Below are positions 25,129 through 35,158 of a DNA stretch of 64,000 nt, one piece after another (positions within the stretch are counted from its first letter, which is position 1; the number at the start of each line of letters is the position of its first letter). The translations under genes were made by a program, and so were the position numbers. Below the pieces are notes generated by a model, which saw only the letters and a program-made list of their open reading frames with translations, made no database searches and was not told the DNA's origin. Source of the stretch: an uncultured Gemmataceae bacterium (GTDB lineage: Bacteria; Planctomycetota; Planctomycetia; Gemmatales; Gemmataceae); the NCBI GenBank assembly GCA_937923405.1, contig CALDUY010000013.1:62001-126000 (forward strand). The letters are read 5' to 3'.

Positions 25129-25872
25129 ATGAGCGCACCCTTGATCGTCGAGTACTTTAACGCTCTACCCGAGGATGCCCTTCGAGGAGGTCTGGACTGG
25201 CCGAACACGCTCTCGATTGACGATCTGACGCAGACCGCCCCTGCCGCCAAAACTGGAGGAAAGGCCCGACGCCGGGCCGCCGTTCACATCTTCTGCAAAC
25301 AGGTGCAAGAACGCTACCTGGAAGGAACGCTGCTGCGGTTGTTGAGCATGGACGATCCGCTGAGCCGTCGTGCCGCTGTCTATGCGCTGGGTCTGCTCGG
25401 TTCACCGGCTGTCAATGAGCCGTTGGCCAACTGTCTGCGCGATCCGGAGGAGGAAGTCGCCCAGCAAGCCGCTACCGCTTTGTGGACCTTGTGGTTTCGC
25501 GGCGACTGTACCGAGTCCAGCGATCGCTTGTATCGCGCGTTGCGCACTCGTGATGTGGAGAAGGCGTTAGCGGCACTGCACGACCTGTTGGCTGAGGCTC
25601 CGAATTTTGCCGAGGCCTACAACCAGCGAGCGATTCTCTACTTCCGGTTGGAACGCTACGACCGCGCTGCCGCCGACTGCGAAGCCGTGCTGCGCTTAAA
25701 TCCGCGACACTTCGGGGCCCAGGCTGGGTTGGGGCAATGTTATCTACGCATGGGCCGCTATCGTGCCGCTCTCAAGGCGTTTCGTCAGGCGTTGCGGATC
25801 AATCCGCGTCTGGACAGCATTGCCGAGATGGTACGGGTTCTAGAAAGTCAGCCCGACGAGGAAGGACGCTAG
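25129..25872 (+). CDS. HEAT/TPR repeat protein
   Basis: 247 residues. A HEAT-like pair of helices (~70-115: SRRAAVYALGLLGSPAVNEPL) is followed by about three TPR units (~145-235: AEAYNQRAILYFRLERYDRAAADCEAVLRLNP can be read across two helices). The ATG at 25129 has GAGGTG 7 nt upstream; a TTG one codon earlier is an alternative start. No signal peptide is present. It probably mediates protein contacts; the partner is unknown. Its stop codon abuts repeat copy A3. Confidence 0.8.
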   Translation: MSAPLIVEYFNALPEDALRGGLDWPNTLSIDDLTQTAPAAKTGGKARRRAAVHIFCKQVQERYLEGTLLRLLSMDDPLSRRAAVYALGLLGSPAVNEPLANCLRDPEEEVAQQAATALWTLWFRGDCTESSDRLYRALRTRDVEKALAALHDLLAEAPNFAEAYNQRAILYFRLERYDRAAADCEAVLRLNPRHFGAQAGLGQCYLRMGRYRAALKAFRQALRINPRLDSIAEMVRVLESQPDEEGR

Positions 25873-26030
25873 AGCGCTTCTCCAGATGGTGTAGAGGCAA
25901 CGAAGCAGGAAGCGTTTTCGCAAGCAGAAACTTGCTGTCGCAGGCTTTCGCCTGCGGCTAGCTGCCAATCCGAATTGGTAGTCGCAGGCTTTCGCCTGCG
26001 ATCTGTTACACCATTTTGTAACGCGTACTA
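25872..26030. repeat. Dispersed palindromic repeat family A, copy 3 (double hairpin)
   Basis: Runs from agcgcttctccagatggtg to tgtaacgcgtacta and holds two identical hairpins CGCAGGC-TTTC-GCCTGCG (25939-25956 and 25983-26000), one more than copy 2. Copies 2 and 3 share both ends, so this is a defined mobile or formerly mobile element rather than a chance hairpin. Confidence 0.85.
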
Positions 26031-26054
26031 AAACTCGGCATTCCTTCGGTCTGC

Positions 26055-27479
26055 TCAGGCCAGCAGTTTCGTCACCAGCTTGCCATGTACGTCGGTCAGG
26101 CGGAATTGTCGGCCCTGGAATTTGTATGTCAACCGCGTGTGGTCGAAGCCGAGTAGGTGCAGCAACGTCGCGTGCAGATCATGCACATGGACGCGATCCT
26201 CGATGGCGTTGAAGCCGAACTCGTCGGTCGTGCCCAGGGTAATGCCCGGTTTGATGCCGCCACCCGCGAACCACATCGTGAAGGCGTTGGGATGATGGTC
26301 TCGACCATCGTCGCCGCCGCCTTGCACCATCGGCGTGCGTCCGAACTCCCCGCCCCAGATGACCAATGTGTCCTTGAGCAGGTCGCGTTGCTTCAGATCC
26401 TTCAGCAGCGCTGCACACGCCTGGTCAGTGTGCAGACAGTTCTTTTTCAGATCGTTCTTCAGATTGCCGTGCTGATCCCAGGCTTCGTGATAAAGCTGCA
26501 CGAAGCGAACGCCGCGTTCGATCAACCGTCGAGCTAACAGACAATTCGCCGCGAAGGACGACTTGCCCGGCTCCACGCCATACAGTTCGAGAATGTGGCG
26601 CGGCTCCCGGGTGAGATCCATCACCTCTGGCGCGTGCGACTGCATGCGGTAGGCCATCTCGTAGCTGGCAATGCGGGTAGCGATTTCCGGATCGCCTGTG
26701 ACTTGGAGGCGCAGCTGGTTGAGACGATTGACCGACTCCAAGGTTTCGCGTTGGGCCGCGTCGTCGATGCCGCGCGGATTGGACAGATACAAGACCGGAT
26801 CGCCGCCGCTGCGGAACTGCACTCCTTCGTAGACTGTCGGCAAAAAGCCCGATCCCCAGCAAGAGTTGCCGCCAGATGGCCCCTTACTTCCGGAAGAGAA
26901 GACGACGAAGCCCGGCAGATTGCGCGACTCGCTGCCTAGGCCGTACAGCGTCCAAGCGCCAAAGCTAGGTCGGCCAAACTGCTGTGCTCCGGTGTTCATC
27001 ATCAACTGGCCCGGCGCATGGTTGAAGGCGTCGGTCACGCAGGACCGGACGATGGCGAGTTCGTCGGCCATCTTCGCGGTGTGCGGCAAGAGTTCGGAGA
27101 TTTCCGCTCCAGATTGTCCATGACGAGCAAACTTGAAGCGTGGTCCTAGGAAGCGCGAGCCGGGGTTGATAAACGCGGCACGGTAGCCCTCGATGAGGCT
27201 AGGTGGCGGCAACTGGCCGTCGAGTTTGGCCAGCTGGGGCTTGTAATCGAACAACTCCAGCTGACTGGGTGCTCCAGCCATGAACAGGAAGATCACTCGT
27301 TTCGCCTTGGCCGCATGGTGCGCGGCGCGTGGAGCTAGCGGATCGCTCGGTGTGACCGGAGCGGCTCGGCCCTCGTCGAGCAACAGTTGATGCAGCGCTG
27401 CCGCTCCTAACCCGATGCCGCACTGTTGCAAGAACCAGCGGCGAGCAATTAAATTGGCACTTCGCGGAGGGGTGAACAT
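26055..27479 (-). CDS. DUF1501 domain protein (Tat-exported, sulfatase-like fold)
   Basis: The 474-residue protein begins with a twin-arginine-like leader ([18 protein letters not shown]) and has the DUF1501 body ([56 protein letters not shown]), a relative of the alkaline phosphatase/sulfatase superfamily. DUF1501 genes are nearly always coupled to a DUF1549/DUF1553 cytochrome-like gene in planctomycetes; here that gene ends 2 nt upstream, so they form an operon. The biochemical role is unknown; polysaccharide degradation is often suggested. Length and motifs are complete. Confidence 0.93.
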   Translation of the reverse strand: MFTPPRSANLIARRWFLQQCGIGLGAAALHQLLLDEGRAAPVTPSDPLAPRAAHHAAKAKRVIFLFMAGAPSQLELFDYKPQLAKLDGQLPPPSLIEGYRAAFINPGSRFLGPRFKFARHGQSGAEISELLPHTAKMADELAIVRSCVTDAFNHAPGQLMMNTGAQQFGRPSFGAWTLYGLGSESRNLPGFVVFSSGSKGPSGGNSCWGSGFLPTVYEGVQFRSGGDPVLYLSNPRGIDDAAQRETLESVNRLNQLRLQVTGDPEIATRIASYEMAYRMQSHAPEVMDLTREPRHILELYGVEPGKSSFAANCLLARRLIERGVRFVQLYHEAWDQHGNLKNDLKKNCLHTDQACAALLKDLKQRDLLKDTLVIWGGEFGRTPMVQGGGDDGRDHHPNAFTMWFAGGGIKPGITLGTTDEFGFNAIEDRVHVHDLHATLLHLLGFDHTRLTYKFQGRQFRLTDVHGKLVTKLLA

Positions 27480-27481
27480 GG

Positions 27482-30400
27482 TTACTCCTTCGTGATGGTC
27501 TCGTCGAGGTTCAACAGTACACGAGCCACGGCAACCCAGGCGGCGGCTTCAGGCCGGGAGATGGAACCGTCGATCGCCGGACCCTCGGCGAGCAACTCCT
27601 TGGCCTGGGCCGGTTGGTTTTGAAAACGAACCCTTTGACGCTCTAAAATATCCTTTAAAATCGATAGTTCCGCACTGCTCGGCGGCCTGGCCACGCATAG
27701 CCGGAACGCCTGGATCAGTCGCTCCTCATCGGTGGACTTGTCTCGCAAGACGCGACCCGCCAACCCACGAGCACATTCGATAAACATCGGCTCGTTCAGC
27801 GAGGTCAGGGCCTGCAATGGTGTGTTCGAGCGTGGCCGTTTGACGCAGGCGAAGTCCCCGTTGGGCGCGTCGAAGACCTGCAAGGCCGGGTAGGGCACCG
27901 AGCGGAAGCGGAAGGTGTACAGGGCCCGGCGGTAGCGATCCGGTCCGGTCTCTTCCTTCCAAACCTTCGGGCCATAACTAGCGGGCGGCAAGAGCAGATG
28001 ACCGGGCAACGGCGGATAGACGCTCGGCCCCCCCAGGCGAGGATAGAGCAGGCCGCTGGCTGACAAGGCGATGTCGCGCACCACTTCGGCATCGACGCGC
28101 AGACGTGGCCCACGTGTCAATAAATGATTTTGCGGATCGCGAATAGCTAATTCTGGTGTCAGTCGTGAGCTTTGCTGATAAGTCGCCGACGTGACGATCA
28201 ACCGATGCAGCCGTTTCATCTCCCAGCCCGACTCCAGGAACTCGGTCGCTAACCAGTCGAGCAACTCCGGATGCGATGGCGGTTCGCACTGGGTGCCCAG
28301 ATCCTCGCTGGTTGAGACCAATCCGATGCCAAAGTATGCTTGCCAGATCCGGTTCACTGCGGCCCGAGCCGTCGTCGGCGAGCGGCGATCGACCAGCCAG
28401 CGGGCGAAGCCCAGCCGATTCCGCGGAGCGTCTTCGGGGAACGGATGCAAAAACGCTGGCGTGCCCCCCTCTACTCGATCACCGGGTTTGAGGAAATCAC
28501 CACGTTTCAGCAGGTGCGTGGAGCGCGGCTCCTGCCGTTCGCTCAGGATCAGCTGGGTCGTACCTTCGGGATGCTGCTTCCATAAGGCTTCGATGCGGGC
28601 GTTGGCCTCGCGCCATTCCGCAACCGTGGTGCGCCAGTAGCTGAACAGCGTCTGCACCTCGCCGGGAGTACGGTCCTCGTCGTTCTTGGCCAGGATGGCT
28701 CGCACGGCAGCGGGCAACGGGTCGGCCACCGGGTCGGGCGTCGCCGTCAGCGACAGCCGTAGTCGGCCCAGGTTGTTGTTCTGATTGTCGTCACTGTTCC
28801 AGCCACCATGGTACTGTTTCAGGTACAGGTGCAGGGTAATCCCTTTGTCCGAACGCAACGGCGTCTCGGCGACGAACACGGCCTTGCGCGGCTGATTTCG
28901 TCGACCCGGGTCGAGGTCAATGCCCCAAGCCGTCTCGTCCTTGCCATCGATGGCGAAGGCGATCGGACCCAGCAACCGTTTCTTGTTACTCTTGTCGTCG
29001 TAGATGGCCTTCAACGGCGTGACAGGCATTGCGACGTCGGCGGTCGCCTGCTTCCACTTAACACGCTGCTTCTTAGTCGGGGCGTCGGCGGGTGCCCATT
29101 CCACCTCGAACTCGCTCAGCGCTCCAGTGCCCTCAATCGACCGTCCTGGTCCGCCGCGCGGCAGGTTGGGATCGGTCAGCAGTTCCAGCTGAAAGGCAGT
29201 GATCTCTCGGGCCTCGGTGGTGATCTCGAAATGGACGCGGTGCTTCGTCGGAGCGTAGCCCTGCGCTAGAAACGAGCCGTCGGCTTGCAAAAGATATTTC
29301 TGGCCGCCGGTCGATTCATCATGCACGCGCGGGCGGAGGATGGTCCACTGCGGCAACGGACCGCGGACCGACTGCTCCCACTTGGCCATCGCCTGCCGCC
29401 AATCAGGTTTGCGGTGCTGTAACTCGCTCTCGATCTCACGCATCTGACGAAACAGTTCGGCACGCTTGGCATGTTCCAACGGCGTGTAGACGGTGACGTT
29501 CGCCTCGTGGGCGTTGTTCAAAAAGGCGAACATCCGGTAGTAGTCGGTCTGCGTCAGTGGGTCGTACTTGTGCGAGTGACACTGGGCACACTGGATGGTC
29601 AGACCGAGTATGCCTTTGCCAATGGCGTCCATGCGATCGAACATCGCTTCCATGCGGAACTGCTCCGGATCAATGCCGCCCTCTTCGTTGATCATCGAGT
29701 TGCGCAGATAGCCCGTGGCGACGAACTGCTCTTGCAGCGTCTCCTCGCCTCTCTGCCCGCTGGGGAGAAGCTGCGTGCGAGTATCCCTCTCCGAGCAGAG
29801 AGGGGTCAGGGGGGAGGGAGAGAGAAGATCTCCCGCAATTTGCTCTATAATGAATCGATCATAGGGTAAATCTTGATTTATCGCGCGAACGACCCAGTCG
29901 CGGTAGAACCAGACGAAGCGTGGCTTGTCCTTCTCGAATCCGTCGCTGTCGGCATAGCGAGCGGCGTCGAGCCAGAGTCGGCCCCAGCGTTCGCCGAAGT
30001 GCGGCGAGGCCAGCAGTTGGTCGACCAGCCGTTCGTAGGCATCGGGGCGAGAGTCGTGAACAAAGGCGTCCACCTCTTCCGGCCGTGGCGGCAGGCCGAG
30101 CAGATCGAGGTACAGCCGACGAACCAGCGTCACTCGATCGGCCCGCGGCGACGGTTGTAGGTTCTCGCGTGTCAGCCGCTCTTGAATGAAGCGATCGATC
30201 GGGTTGTTGGCCCAGGTAGTACCGTTGGGCACTGAGGGACGGCTCGGCAGAACAAACGCCCAGTGAACCTTGCCGGTCGCCTCGTTGGCCAAAGCATTGG
30301 GCCAGTCCGCACCGGCCTCGATCCAGCGTTTGATGGCCGTGATCTGCTCGTTGCTGAGTCGTTTACCTGAGGGTGGCATCATGATCTCGGCATCGTCGGA

Positions 30401-30664
30401 GAGAATACGACGAACCAGATCGCTAGAGTCGGGTTTTCCTGGAACGATGGCTGGTTTGCCCGACTCGCCACCTTTCATCGCCACCGAACGAACGTCGAGT
30501 CGATAGTCTGCCGTTTGTTTGCGGCCATCGTGACAAGAGAAGCAGCGGCTCTGGAAAATCGGCAGGATGTCGCGCTCGAACGAGACATTCGGTTTCCCTT
30601 CAGCCTTGGCCAGTAGTGGAACCAGGAGACCGACCAGGAGGGAGAGCAGGCAACGCGATCGCAT
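27482..30664 (-). CDS. DUF1549/DUF1553 protein with Planctomycete cytochrome C domain
   Basis: A ~1060-residue exported protein: signal peptide (~1-22), a cytochrome-like domain with C41-F-S-C44-H45, DUF1549 (~130-400; [34 protein letters not shown]), a central beta-rich domain, and DUF1553 (~700-1000; [27 protein letters not shown]). ATG 30664 is chosen because it starts the signal peptide directly; ATG 30694 is possible. Residues ~279-308 (containing [20 protein letters not shown]) are foreign to the family: relatives go from IAGDLL straight to the ATG(Y/F)-LRN stretch. The matching DNA is a palindromic repeat of family C that keeps the frame open. Operon partner of the DUF1501 gene. Confidence 0.92.
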   Translation of the reverse strand: MRSRCLLSLLVGLLVPLLAKAEGKPNVSFERDILPIFQSRCFSCHDGRKQTADYRLDVRSVAMKGGESGKPAIVPGKPDSSDLVRRILSDDAEIMMPPSGKRLSNEQITAIKRWIEAGADWPNALANEATGKVHWAFVLPSRPSVPNGTTWANNPIDRFIQERLTRENLQPSPRADRVTLVRRLYLDLLGLPPRPEEVDAFVHDSRPDAYERLVDQLLASPHFGERWGRLWLDAARYADSDGFEKDKPRFVWFYRDWVVRAINQDLPYDRFIIEQIAGDLLSPSPLTPLCSERDTRTQLLPSGQRGEETLQEQFVATGYLRNSMINEEGGIDPEQFRMEAMFDRMDAIGKGILGLTIQCAQCHSHKYDPLTQTDYYRMFAFLNNAHEANVTVYTPLEHAKRAELFRQMREIESELQHRKPDWRQAMAKWEQSVRGPLPQWTILRPRVHDESTGGQKYLLQADGSFLAQGYAPTKHRVHFEITTEAREITAFQLELLTDPNLPRGGPGRSIEGTGALSEFEVEWAPADAPTKKQRVKWKQATADVAMPVTPLKAIYDDKSNKKRLLGPIAFAIDGKDETAWGIDLDPGRRNQPRKAVFVAETPLRSDKGITLHLYLKQYHGGWNSDDNQNNNLGRLRLSLTATPDPVADPLPAAVRAILAKNDEDRTPGEVQTLFSYWRTTVAEWREANARIEALWKQHPEGTTQLILSERQEPRSTHLLKRGDFLKPGDRVEGGTPAFLHPFPEDAPRNRLGFARWLVDRRSPTTARAAVNRIWQAYFGIGLVSTSEDLGTQCEPPSHPELLDWLATEFLESGWEMKRLHRLIVTSATYQQSSRLTPELAIRDPQNHLLTRGPRLRVDAEVVRDIALSASGLLYPRLGGPSVYPPLPGHLLLPPASYGPKVWKEETGPDRYRRALYTFRFRSVPYPALQVFDAPNGDFACVKRPRSNTPLQALTSLNEPMFIECARGLAGRVLRDKSTDEERLIQAFRLCVARPPSSAELSILKDILERQRVRFQNQPAQAKELLAEGPAIDGSISRPEAAAWVAVARVLLNLDETITKE
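29738..29830. repeat. Palindromic repeat family C inside the DUF1553 coding sequence
   Basis: Within the coding region lies ccctctccgagcagagaggg, a 7-bp-stem hairpin (29786-29805), flanked by purine-rich gggggagggagaga and by tctctgcccgctggggagaa. Intergenic copies of similar build occur at 59866-59930 and 61286-61400. The segment is translated in frame as roughly 25-30 extra residues. Confidence 0.7.
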
Positions 30665-30754
30665 GGCGGTGGAACTCCAACGGTGGGAGGGCATCTCTAG
30701 AAAAGTTTACGCGATTTGCAGCGACGTTGAAGAGGAGAGTTGTCGGATTCGAGC

Positions 30755-30925
30755 GACGACTTTTCCCAGTAGCGGGCGTCCGCCCTCCGTGTGTCGCGCG
30801 TCCGAACAGCGAGCGTAAGCCCTCCGTGTGTCGTGACCACCACGGAGGACTGACGTCCTCCGCTCCGACGAAACGCTTACTCCGATTCCAGCGGCGGACG
30901 TCCATCCTCCGTGATTCCGTCTCAG
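30755..30925. repeat. Cluster of palindromic repeats, family B
   Basis: The only content of the 381-base gap between the DUF1553 gene and the BON gene, apart from expected promoters. It has four related units with ccctccg or cctccg arms, the clearest being cggaggac-TGAC-gtcctccg near 30843-30862, separated by gtgtgtcg-type spacers. The same arms occur at 50354-50409. Confidence 0.7.
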
Positions 30926-31045
30926 GAAAATCGTTGACAACATGCCGTCAGCGGCTGTAGGGTGAAGGAGTCATCTTCAGGACGTTTCAACGACGAATAA
31001 CTTGACTTGCTCGCCATAGTCCGACAGGCCCGTGAGGAGGAGACC

Positions 31046-31327
31046 ATGGGACACCAGGACCAACCCGGTCTTCTGACCGTGAGGAGCCAGCTACCTTGTC
31101 GAGTCACCCCCGAACAGATTGTCGAGGGGGCGGAAAACTGTCTGCGGCACAATGCCTATCTTTCATCTCAGAATCTACGCTGCGAGTGCCAGGAGGGGGT
31201 GCTGACGCTACGCGGTTGTTTACCCAGTTACTACCTGCGACAGCTCGCTCAGGCCGTGGTCGAACGCCTCGAAGGCGTCAAGCGGATCGTCAACGAAATC
31301 GACGTTGTCGCCGGTCGTCCACGCTGA
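31046..31327 (+). CDS. BON domain protein
   Basis: A 93-residue protein consisting almost wholly of one BON domain (~25-88: ENCLRHNAYLSSQNLRCECQ, GVLTLRGCLPSYYLRQLAQ, EGVKRIVNEIDVV). BON domains bind phospholipid or support envelope proteins; many occur in osmotically regulated proteins such as OsmY. No signal peptide is visible, which leaves the location open. GAGGAG ends 3-4 nt before the ATG at 31046, deciding this start over an upstream in-frame Met. It converges with the MFS gene, 4 nt apart. Confidence 0.85.
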   Translation: MGHQDQPGLLTVRSQLPCRVTPEQIVEGAENCLRHNAYLSSQNLRCECQEGVLTLRGCLPSYYLRQLAQAVVERLEGVKRIVNEIDVVAGRPR

Positions 31328-31331
31328 GTGA

Positions 31332-32738
31332 TTAGCTCGGCGGCAGATGGGTCGGAGCTTTCTCCGTGTCGTGCTGGAGATAGCGTGTTCCCCAGATCCA
31401 GAGGATGCCACCGATCAGCACCGTGAGGGCGACGAACTGAAACGCTAGGGCGAAGCGGTTGGTGTTGCCGATGATTTTGCCCATGATGAACGGGGAGATA
31501 GCATCGCCAAACAGATGGATGATGAGGATGTTCAGGGCGAAGCCACGCGACCGCAGCTGCGGATGACAGACGTTGGCTAGGATGGTGTTCGTCGGTCCGG
31601 TATTGAAGAACAGGCAGAAGACAAACGCGGCCAGAGGAATCCACGCCCAGGGAAACGGCCAGGCGACCATGAGCAAGAGCATGGGAAATGCCACGATCAT
31701 TGCCGCTCCGGAAACGAGGAAATACGATCCGGGAAAGCGTGGCCGCAACGCGTCTCCGGCGATGCCGCCTGCCAGGGTGGCCAACAGGCCCAGCCCCGCG
31801 GTCAGGATGCCGAAGAACATCACCCGAGGGATGCCGAACACAGGGGCGACTTCGAGGTAGTCGAGGTAGCCCGGTGCCCAGAAGGCTAGTCCGCCCATGG
31901 CGAAGCACATGGCTGTCATCCCCAGCGTGTTCAGCAGATACGAGGGCGTCCGCAGGAGGAACAGATAGTCGGACCATTGGGAGTCGCGCGACACTTCTTT
32001 GGCTTGGTCGGTCTGGCCGCGCGGCGGCTCCGGCATGAAAGCGCACCAAATGCCCAGCAGGATTCCCGGAGGTACGACCAGATAGAAGGCATAACGCCAG
32101 TCGCCGATCGTGTGTTCCACTAACGCGCCCAGCGAGTAGCCCATCGCTCCACCGAAGGGAATGGCGGCGTAGAACCAGGCTAGCACCTGACCGCGCTTTT
32201 TGACCGGAAAGAGATCGGAAATAATGTCAGGAGCCACCGGTCCATAGACCGCCTCGCCCAGCCCCACCAGACAGCGCGTTAGCAGCATCACCAGATAAAC
32301 TGTGGGCATCAGGTAGCCCAACAACAACAGCGTGCCGCCGCCCAAGCGATCGCCCAGCCACGGGGACAGTCCCGACGCTCCCGAAGCGAGACTCCACACC
32401 ACGACGCCGAAGCCGATCAGCCACCAGCGCGGCATGCGCGTGGCCAAAGCCCCGAAGATCGGCGCGGTCAGCATGTACGTCGCCAGAAAAGCAAACGACA
32501 GCAGCCCGGTCAGTTCCTTGGCCTCTTCCGGTTCGATCAGTTCGCCGTTCGGGCCGGGCACCGGTGGAAAGAACTCCTTGCGGATCGAGGGTTCTACCGC
32601 GGCCAGCACCTGCCGATCGATATAGTTAAACAAGTTAATCAGCACCAGCAGTAACAGTGCGTGTCGTGCCCCCGGCAGAGCGGTGGGTTCGCTGGCATTG
32701 GGGGAGTGGCTCGAAGCCGACAGTCCTTCGGCGGTCAT
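31332..32738 (-). CDS. MFS transporter (spinster-like)
   Basis: 468 residues with about twelve membrane segments. The first carries LINLFNYIDRQVLAAVEPSI, typical of the spinster-like branch of the major facilitator superfamily; the loop between segments 2 and 3 has GALATRMPRWW and the loop near segment 5 EAVYGPVAPDIISDLFP. An extended segment between helices 1 and 2 (VPGPNGELIEPEEAKELTG) is hydrophilic. The substrate is unknown; relatives move lipids, sugars or organic anions. It is monocistronic as far as can be seen. Confidence 0.9.
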   Translation of the reverse strand: MTAEGLSASSHSPNASEPTALPGARHALLLLVLINLFNYIDRQVLAAVEPSIRKEFFPPVPGPNGELIEPEEAKELTGLLSFAFLATYMLTAPIFGALATRMPRWWLIGFGVVVWSLASGASGLSPWLGDRLGGGTLLLLGYLMPTVYLVMLLTRCLVGLGEAVYGPVAPDIISDLFPVKKRGQVLAWFYAAIPFGGAMGYSLGALVEHTIGDWRYAFYLVVPPGILLGIWCAFMPEPPRGQTDQAKEVSRDSQWSDYLFLLRTPSYLLNTLGMTAMCFAMGGLAFWAPGYLDYLEVAPVFGIPRVMFFGILTAGLGLLATLAGGIAGDALRPRFPGSYFLVSGAAMIVAFPMLLLMVAWPFPWAWIPLAAFVFCLFFNTGPTNTILANVCHPQLRSRGFALNILIIHLFGDAISPFIMGKIIGNTNRFALAFQFVALTVLIGGILWIWGTRYLQHDTEKAPTHLPPS

Positions 32739-32822
32739 GAGGCGAAACTCGCGTGAGAGTTTTGGGAATCAACGACGTCGTGGCATCCTAAGCAGTCGCC
32801 GGTTCCGAGGAAAGAGAAAAAC

Positions 32823-33443
32823 TTATTCTTCTCGAAGTTCGGGTAACAGATCGTTCAGACGCACAGCCTTCCAGGCGTCGTGGTCATGGATCAGTTCGTG
32901 AATGGCCACGTTGCGAATCGGTCCCAACTCCTTCCAGTCGGCCAGACTGTAGCCAGCAAGCAAGCTGATGAGCAGTACACGAATGACCACACCATGCGCC
33001 ACGATAACCAACGTCTGGTTCGCATGAACCGAGACGCAGCGCTGCCAGGCCGGTAGGATGCGGGCACGCATGGCCTCGAACGATTCCGCGCCTTCGGTGG
33101 CGTAGTTAGTTTCGCCAGCCATCCAGCGACGCAGTGTTTCTGCCCAGGGATTATCGGGCCCGCAGTTGGGCTGGCCGCTGAGGAGGCCGACTCGCCGTTC
33201 GTGCAGATCCGGTTCGATGCGTATCGGCAGCGAACAGGCCCGCGAGATCGCTGCCGCTGTTTCTCGCGCTCGCCGCATTCCGGAGGAATAGAGAACCTGC
33301 GGCGATTGTGTGGCCAGGTAATCGGCGACGAGTGCGGCCTGTCGGTAACCGCGCTCACTGAGACCGATGTCAGACTCGAAGCCGTGGAACACCTTCGGGT
33401 TGGCAGTCTCGGCATGACGGAGAAGCAGCACACGGGTCGGCAT
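32823..33443 (-). CDS. Histidine phosphatase family protein
   Basis: 206 residues of the phosphoglycerate mutase-like branch: catalytic LLRHAET near residue 7-13, SSGMRRARETA with the second Arg (~54-64), the Glu of LHERRVG, and VIVAHGVVIR with the second His (~149). Length and order are typical of GpmB/CobC-like phosphatases; the substrate is unknown. No membrane segment. It is divergent from the S41 peptidase with an 81-nt gap. Confidence 0.9.
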   Translation of the reverse strand: MPTRVLLLRHAETANPKVFHGFESDIGLSERGYRQAALVADYLATQSPQVLYSSGMRRARETAAAISRACSLPIRIEPDLHERRVGLLSGQPNCGPDNPWAETLRRWMAGETNYATEGAESFEAMRARILPAWQRCVSVHANQTLVIVAHGVVIRVLLISLLAGYSLADWKELGPIRNVAIHELIHDHDAWKAVRLNDLLPELREE

Positions 33444-33524
33444 GGTCGGTTGGCCTTCAGTGGACGAGCGACGTTGGCTAGAGTAGCAAGTCGCCGAGAC
33501 GGTTCACAGGCAGGAGGCCGGACC

Positions 33525-35129
33525 ATGCGACGGAATCCAGGGGTGATGCTGCTGATGGTACTCGGGGGAGGAGTGCTGGCCTCTCCGGTGCCGCCAGGGG
33601 GGCCATCGGCGAAGAACCCCAAGGCGTTGCACGAGGAAGCCCAGCGCTACGCCCAGCAGATGAGCTTGTTCACGGACCAGCTAGTGATGCACTACTTTCG
33701 CCCCTTGCAGCGCGAGGATCTGCTAGAGGCAGCGATTCTCGGACTCTACCAGGCGGCTCGGCAAGCTCCACCGCGTAACCTCAAGTCCCAGCTGCGCGAG
33801 GCCGTCTCTCGTTCCGTGATGCTCCGCACCCAAGCTTTGCAGCAGGCCCAGCAGCACGTCGCCGACCGTCCTCGGCAAGACCCTGTCGAGCAACTGCTGC
33901 TTCAGGTACGCGAGGAGCTTGGCGATCAGCTGAACCAAGCCGGCCAGCCGGCCGCGCTACTTTCTGCTCGAGCGATCAGTCGGCTGCTTGATCCGCATTC
34001 CGGCGTCGTCTCCGTCGAGGAGCAACGCCGCAACATCGGCATGGACCACGACTGCGTCGGGGTGGGCGTGGTCTTCAAGGAGTTGCAGGCGACCGACGTT
34101 CTGGAGATCGAAACCGTCTACCCTGGGGGACCGGCCCAGCGTGTCGGACTCAAGACCGGCGATCGCATCACCCGCATCGACGATCAACCCATCGCTCAGG
34201 CTCCGCCGGACAAGATCTTGGCCCTGCGCGGCACGCCACCCTTTGACGACATTCCGAATCTGGCATCTCCGCATACTGGGATGAACAAACCCGCCGAGTT
34301 GTCCCGAGTCATCAAGGTGCATTATCGCCGACCTGGCGAATCGGAGGAGCGCGAAATAACCCTCTTAAGAGAGCGTTATCGTCCAGAAACCGTGCAAGGT
34401 GTGCGGCGTCGAGCCGACAATAGCTGGGACTGGTTGATCGATGAGTCGTCCGGCTTAGCCCATGTCCGTATCACCAACCTTAGCCGAGGCACTGCCGACG
34501 ACTTGCGCGCGGTCGTCTTCGCCCTGACACGCCAGCCGAAGTTCAAGGGACTGCTGCTCGATCTCCGCTGGTGTCCGGGCGGCTATCTCAACGAAGCAGT
34601 CGAGGTGGCCGATCTGTTCCTGGGCACCTGTGTCATTGCCACCATCAAGAACCGCGGTCGCGAGGACACCGTTTACCGCAGCACTTCCGAGGCCAAACCG
34701 GGCGACTTTCCCCTGGTCGTGTTGGTCAACAGCGAGACTTCCGGCGGCGCGGAGCTGATCGCCGCGGCACTTCAGGATCACCAACGAGCCATCGTCGTGG
34801 GACAGCGTACTCTGGGCAAGGCCAGCGTGCAGACACCGTTATCGATCGGCCTGGAGGGGTTCGGCTTCAAGCTAACAAGCGGTACCTTCGTCCGACCCGG
34901 CGGCAAGAATTTGCATCGCTTCCCGGAGAGTGGCGCCGACGATGACTGGGGCGTCATCCCCGACGTGGACGCCCGGCTGTCGAGTGAACTAGGCAAACGG
35001 TTGAAGAGTTGGTGGCAACAGCAGGCTCTGCGGTCGCCACGCTCTACGGAGCGCCTGCCCCTCGACGACCCTCGCGCCGACCCGCAACAGCAAATGGCCT
35101 TGCAGATCCTCAAGAAGCGAGTGAAATGA
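33525..35129 (+). CDS. S41 family C-terminal processing peptidase
   Basis: 534 residues with an N-terminal hydrophobic leader (PGVMLLMVLGGGVLASP), a helical region (~30-155), a PDZ domain (~175-260, with VYPGGPAQRVGLKTGDRITRI) and the tail-specific protease domain (~300-480). The catalytic Ser is S406 in NSETSGGAEL and the Lys is K432 in TLGKASVQTP. GGAGG 8 nt before the ATG at 33525 fixes the start; the frame is open further upstream only because it lies antisense to the phosphatase gene. It likely acts outside the cytoplasmic membrane, degrading or processing C-termini. It ends 29 nt before the end of the convergent DUF1559 pseudogene. Confidence 0.93.
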   Translation: MRRNPGVMLLMVLGGGVLASPVPPGGPSAKNPKALHEEAQRYAQQMSLFTDQLVMHYFRPLQREDLLEAAILGLYQAARQAPPRNLKSQLREAVSRSVMLRTQALQQAQQHVADRPRQDPVEQLLLQVREELGDQLNQAGQPAALLSARAISRLLDPHSGVVSVEEQRRNIGMDHDCVGVGVVFKELQATDVLEIETVYPGGPAQRVGLKTGDRITRIDDQPIAQAPPDKILALRGTPPFDDIPNLASPHTGMNKPAELSRVIKVHYRRPGESEEREITLLRERYRPETVQGVRRRADNSWDWLIDESSGLAHVRITNLSRGTADDLRAVVFALTRQPKFKGLLLDLRWCPGGYLNEAVEVADLFLGTCVIATIKNRGREDTVYRSTSEAKPGDFPLVVLVNSETSGGAELIAAALQDHQRAIVVGQRTLGKASVQTPLSIGLEGFGFKLTSGTFVRPGGKNLHRFPESGADDDWGVIPDVDARLSSELGKRLKSWWQQQALRSPRSTERLPLDDPRADPQQQMALQILKKRVK

Positions 35130-35158
35130 CGAGCAACGGAGGCACGTTCGACGAGTGG

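Noticed and set aside
33201..33524. Upstream extension of the S41 peptidase
   Set aside because: Antisense to the histidine phosphatase; a strong GGAGG and the signal-like leader place the start at 33525.
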